From Bacteroidota bacterium (lineage in GTDB: Bacteria > Bacteroidota > Ignavibacteria > Ignavibacteriales > Ignavibacteriaceae), in assembly GCA_023406915.1 (NCBI GenBank), contig JAEXTR010000301.1, positions 1-7,981 on the forward strand: a DNA stretch of 7,981 bases. Reading direction: 5' to 3'. Numbering within the stretch: the stretch's first letter is position 1; each line of letters begins with the position of its first letter. The position numbers and the translations under genes are program-made. The notes beneath the pieces were generated by a model that did no database searches, was not told the DNA's origin, and worked only from the letters and a program-made list of their open reading frames with translations. This document shows positions 6,155-7,981 of the stretch, one piece after another.

Positions 6155-7087
6155 TCAAAGATTACGGTAATACTCAATCGTTTCTTTAATACCGGTCTCG
6201 AACGGAACAATAGGTTGATAGGATAAGATTTGTTCGGCAAGTGAGATATCAGCAGAGGAATGCTTAATATCACCCTGAACAGGAGGAAGGTACTCGGGTT
6301 GGAGATCAGTGTGCAACTGATCATTCAAGATTGAAACAAGTTGATTCAGCGATACCGTTTTTGCGGTGGCGCAATTTATCGGGACACCAAATTGCTTCGG
6401 TGTGCCAAATAGGGCAAGTTTAATAGCGTGTACGATGTTTGCAATATATGTAAAATCTCGGGTTTGTTCCCCATCACCGTAGATCAGTGGGCGCTCACCC
6501 CTCAACATCCGGGAGATAAACTTCGGTATCACGGATGAATAATACGATTTTGAATCCTGTCTGGGTCCGAATGCATTAAAAGCACGTATGACTACCGACT
6601 CAAGCCCATAATTATTATGAAAGAACCGGCAATAATACTCACCAGACAATTTATCAATCCCATAAGGTGAAATCGGCAAAGTTGGTGTATTTTCTGTAAC
6701 AGGCATTACCTTCACATCACCATACACAGCAGCAGAGGAAGCATACACAAACCGTTTCACATTTAATTCCCTGCACGCACTTAAAAGATTCACCGTCCCT
6801 TTGATATTCGCATCAAAAGTAGATAGAGGATTTTCTATAGATTGTACCACTGCTGGTAATGCAGCCAAATGGACTACAGCATCTACACCAGAGACTGCAT
6901 CCATGACAATTTCAATATCACGGATATCCCCATCTAAAAACTCTGCTTTATATTGGATACCCTCAATATTCGACTTATAACCAGTAGCAAGATTATCAAT
7001 AATCCGAACGGAATGTCCTTCAGCAATCAAAGCTTCAGCAAGATTCGAACCAATAAAGCCGGCACCACCGGTTATGAGAATAATCAT
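6155..7087 (-). CDS. NDP-sugar epimerase/dehydratase of the extended SDR family (UDP-N-acetylglucosamine 4-epimerase-like)
   Basis: Cytoplasmic NAD-dependent sugar-nucleotide enzyme, 310 residues, complete for this family. It has the Rossmann motif GGAGFIG (7-13), an acidic residue after beta-2 for the NAD ribose (RIIDN, D31), GDIRD (53-57) for the adenine, HLAA (73-76), the catalytic serine in SSAAVYG (S118), and the Y142-GID-K146 pair. Substrate-side motifs NAFGPRQ and YGDGEQTRDFTYI are typical of UDP-hexose 4-epimerases; DNLATGYKSNI resembles WbpP/Gne-type UDP-GlcNAc(A) 4-epimerases, but substrate cannot be fixed by eye. It follows the acetyltransferase gene by 12 bases, which supports a shared transcript and a job in the same surface-glycan pathway. 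The ATG at 7087 begins right at the Rossmann strand, yet no clear Shine-Dalgarno precedes it, so translation may depend on coupling. Alternatives are UDP-glucose 4-epimerase (GalE) or a UDP-glucuronate epimerase. Confidence 0.9.
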   Translation of the reverse strand: MIILITGGAGFIGSNLAEALIAEGHSVRIIDNLATGYKSNIEGIQYKAEFLDGDIRDIEIVMDAVSGVDAVVHLAALPAVVQSIENPLSTFDANIKGTVNLLSACRELNVKRFVYASSAAVYGDVKVMPVTENTPTLPISPYGIDKLSGEYYCRFFHNNYGLESVVIRAFNAFGPRQDSKSYYSSVIPKFISRMLRGERPLIYGDGEQTRDFTYIANIVHAIKLALFGTPKQFGVPINCATAKTVSLNQLVSILNDQLHTDLQPEYLPPVQGDIKHSSADISLAEQILSYQPIVPFETGIKETIEYYRNL

Positions 7088-7099
7088 TATCAGACAGTA

Positions 7100-7687
7100 T
7101 TATTTGACTTCTTTTACAAGCCCATCCTGAAGTTGGTATTTCACTCCAGATTTCGAGCAAGTCGCAAAACCATCCTGATCAAACTTCAGTCTTTCACCGC
7201 CCTCACTATACCAACCAATAATTTTAGCTGGATTTCCCACGACAAGGGCAAAATCAGGGACATCTTTCGTAACCACAGAACCTGCGCCAACCATGGCAAA
7301 ACGACCGATTGTATTTCCACATACTATGGTAGAATTAGCACCTAGTGAGGCACCTTCTTTTACGAGAGTCTTAACGTAAAACTCTGCACCAACCTGAGGA
7401 TACTTGCAACGAGGATTAAGTATATTGGTGAAAACCATTGATGGACCACAAAAAACATAGTCCTCAAGGGTTACACCCTCATAAACGGAAACGTTGTTTT
7501 GTATCTTTACAAAATCACCAATGGTAACATTATTACCAATATTTACGTTTTGACCAAATACGCATTTTTTGCCAATTTTTGAGCCGCTTTGAACATGGGT
7601 AAAATGCCAAACCTTTGTGCCTTCGCCAATTTGGACGTTATCATCAGCAACCGCATACTGATTCACATAAAAGTTCTTATTTTCCAT
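7100..7687 (-). CDS. wbpD: UDP-2-acetamido-3-amino-2,3-dideoxy-glucuronate N-acetyltransferase (WbpD/WlbB-like)
   Basis: Cytoplasmic acetyl-CoA-dependent enzyme that acetylates the 3-amino group to give UDP-2,3-diacetamido-2,3-dideoxy-glucuronate. The 195-residue product is almost entirely hexapeptide repeats of a left-handed beta-helix: VQIGEGTKVWHFTHV (18-32), SKIGKKCVFGQNVNIGNNVTIGD (36-58), KIQNNVSVYEGVTLEDYVFCGPSMVFTNILNPR (61-93) and, after the FYVKTLVKEGA loop, SLGANSTIVCGNTIGRFAMVGAGSVVTKDVP (114-144) and VVGNPAKIIGW. The string VFCGPSMVFTNILNPR is near-diagnostic for the WbpD/WlbB group. The C-terminus adds ATCSKSGVKYQLQDG, a short tail often seen in environmental members. Length matches the family. 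The start at 7687 has AAGGA 6 bases upstream, located in the end of the preceding dehydrogenase gene, 2 bases away. That neighbour is the earlier step of the same pathway, which strengthens the call. Confidence 0.9.
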   Translation of the reverse strand: MENKNFYVNQYAVADDNVQIGEGTKVWHFTHVQSGSKIGKKCVFGQNVNIGNNVTIGDFVKIQNNVSVYEGVTLEDYVFCGPSMVFTNILNPRCKYPQVGAEFYVKTLVKEGASLGANSTIVCGNTIGRFAMVGAGSVVTKDVPDFALVVGNPAKIIGWYSEGGERLKFDQDGFATCSKSGVKYQLQDGLVKEVK

Positions 7688-7689
7688 AC

Positions 7690-7981
7690 TTAATCCTTTT
7701 CCATATTTAATACAAATGGGTGAACCATCTCAGGATTTTTCACAACACTTTGGGTCCTGATTCCGTAAGCTACCTCAATGGAAGGTCTTGTTTCGCTTAT
7801 ACCAAATCCTGTACCTTCCAGAATTTTTTTATACAAAACTGTATGCAGATCGGTAAAACCATCCGTGAATTCGATTTCTTTACCGTCAACAGTAATTGAG
7901 CGATAGGTAGAACGATTTTTGGCGATGGCTTCTTCAGGAAGGTCGGCTCTGTCAACTGATAAGTACCAGGTCACATTAGCA
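7690..7981 (-). CDS. wbpB: UDP-N-acetyl-2-amino-2-deoxyglucuronate dehydrogenase (WbpB/WlbA-like), C-terminal part
   Basis: Only the last 97 codons are in the window; the frame is open to the right edge (reading ...ANVTWYLSVDRADLPE), so the NAD-binding Rossmann half is missing. The segment matches the C-terminal domain of the Gfo/Idh/MocA oxidoreductases that oxidise C3 of UDP-GlcNAcA: V-T-W-Y-L-S-V-D, then RSITVDGKEIEFTDGFTDLHTVLYKKILEG and the conserved ISETRPSIEVAYGIR near the end. No Met start is needed because the gene begins outside. It ends two bases before the N-acetyltransferase, and in known clusters these enzymes supply the same pathway, with a PLP aminotransferase (WbpE/WlbC) acting between them. 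A different Gfo/Idh/MocA sugar dehydrogenase is possible, but the FTDLHT/RPSIE segment together with the neighbour makes WbpB likely. Confidence 0.85.
   Translation of the reverse strand, partial: ANVTWYLSVDRADLPEEAIAKNRSTYRSITVDGKEIEFTDGFTDLHTVLYKKILEGTGFGISETRPSIEVAYGIRTQSVVKNPEMVHPFVLNMEKD

Noticed and set aside
6155..7087. Firm assignment as galE
   Set aside because: The protein has the shared catalytic motifs of all NDP-hexose 4-epimerases, and its setting among wbp-type genes argues for an acetamido-sugar substrate; substrate cannot be read by eye.

Overview
The window looks like chromosome from a member of the Bacteroidota/Chlorobi group, most probably an Ignavibacteria-type bacterium. 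Three things point there. The secreted protein has a type IX secretion (T9SS) C-terminal domain introduced by YPNPFNP, preceded by the 'LPVELTSF...LNWKTATE...FEVERS' segment common in Ignavibacteria exported proteins. The respiratory operon encodes an alternative complex III (ACIII) rather than a bc1 complex. A promoter-like TTTG/TAnnTTT pair precedes the secreted-protein gene. The phylum call is inference from protein flavour; no rRNA is present.

All recognised genes lie on the minus strand, so the order of transcription is from high to low coordinates. Region 1 (7981 to 6155) is the end of a nucleotide-sugar/surface-polysaccharide cluster. It holds the 3' part of a WbpB/WlbA-type Gfo/Idh/MocA dehydrogenase, a WbpD/WlbB-type left-handed beta-helix N-acetyltransferase and an SDR-family NDP-sugar epimerase, with gaps of 2 and 12 bases. 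The first two are consecutive-pathway enzymes for UDP-2,3-diacetamido-2,3-dideoxy-glucuronate, a precursor of O-antigen-type glycans; the aminotransferase (WbpE) that acts between them is not in the window. Region 2 (6154 to 4643) is a single gene for a secreted 427-residue T9SS cargo protein. It has its own candidate promoter, a GC-rich hairpin in the leader and a strong intrinsic terminator. Region 3 (4642 to 4286) is a noncoding AT-rich stretch with a perfect 9-bp palindrome and a weak promoter candidate. Region 4 (4285 to 1) is the start of the ACIII operon: actA (pentaheme cytochrome c), a previously easy-to-miss 55-codon ORF, actB (Tat-exported fused molybdopterin-like/iron-sulfur subunit) and the first 144 codons of actC (NrfD-like quinol-binding membrane subunit), which runs off the left edge.

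In ACIII, menaquinol is oxidised at ActC, electrons pass through the ActB iron-sulfur clusters to the ActA hemes, and then on to a cytochrome c or terminal oxidase. The most interesting points are the 55-residue protein translationally coupled to actB, whose N-terminus resembles ActB's own Tat signal, and the intact C-x2-C-x3-C-x27-C iron-sulfur motif in the molybdopterin-like half of ActB, which characterised ACIII complexes lack as far as I recall. I saw no RNA genes, CRISPR array, insertion sequence or phage remnant.
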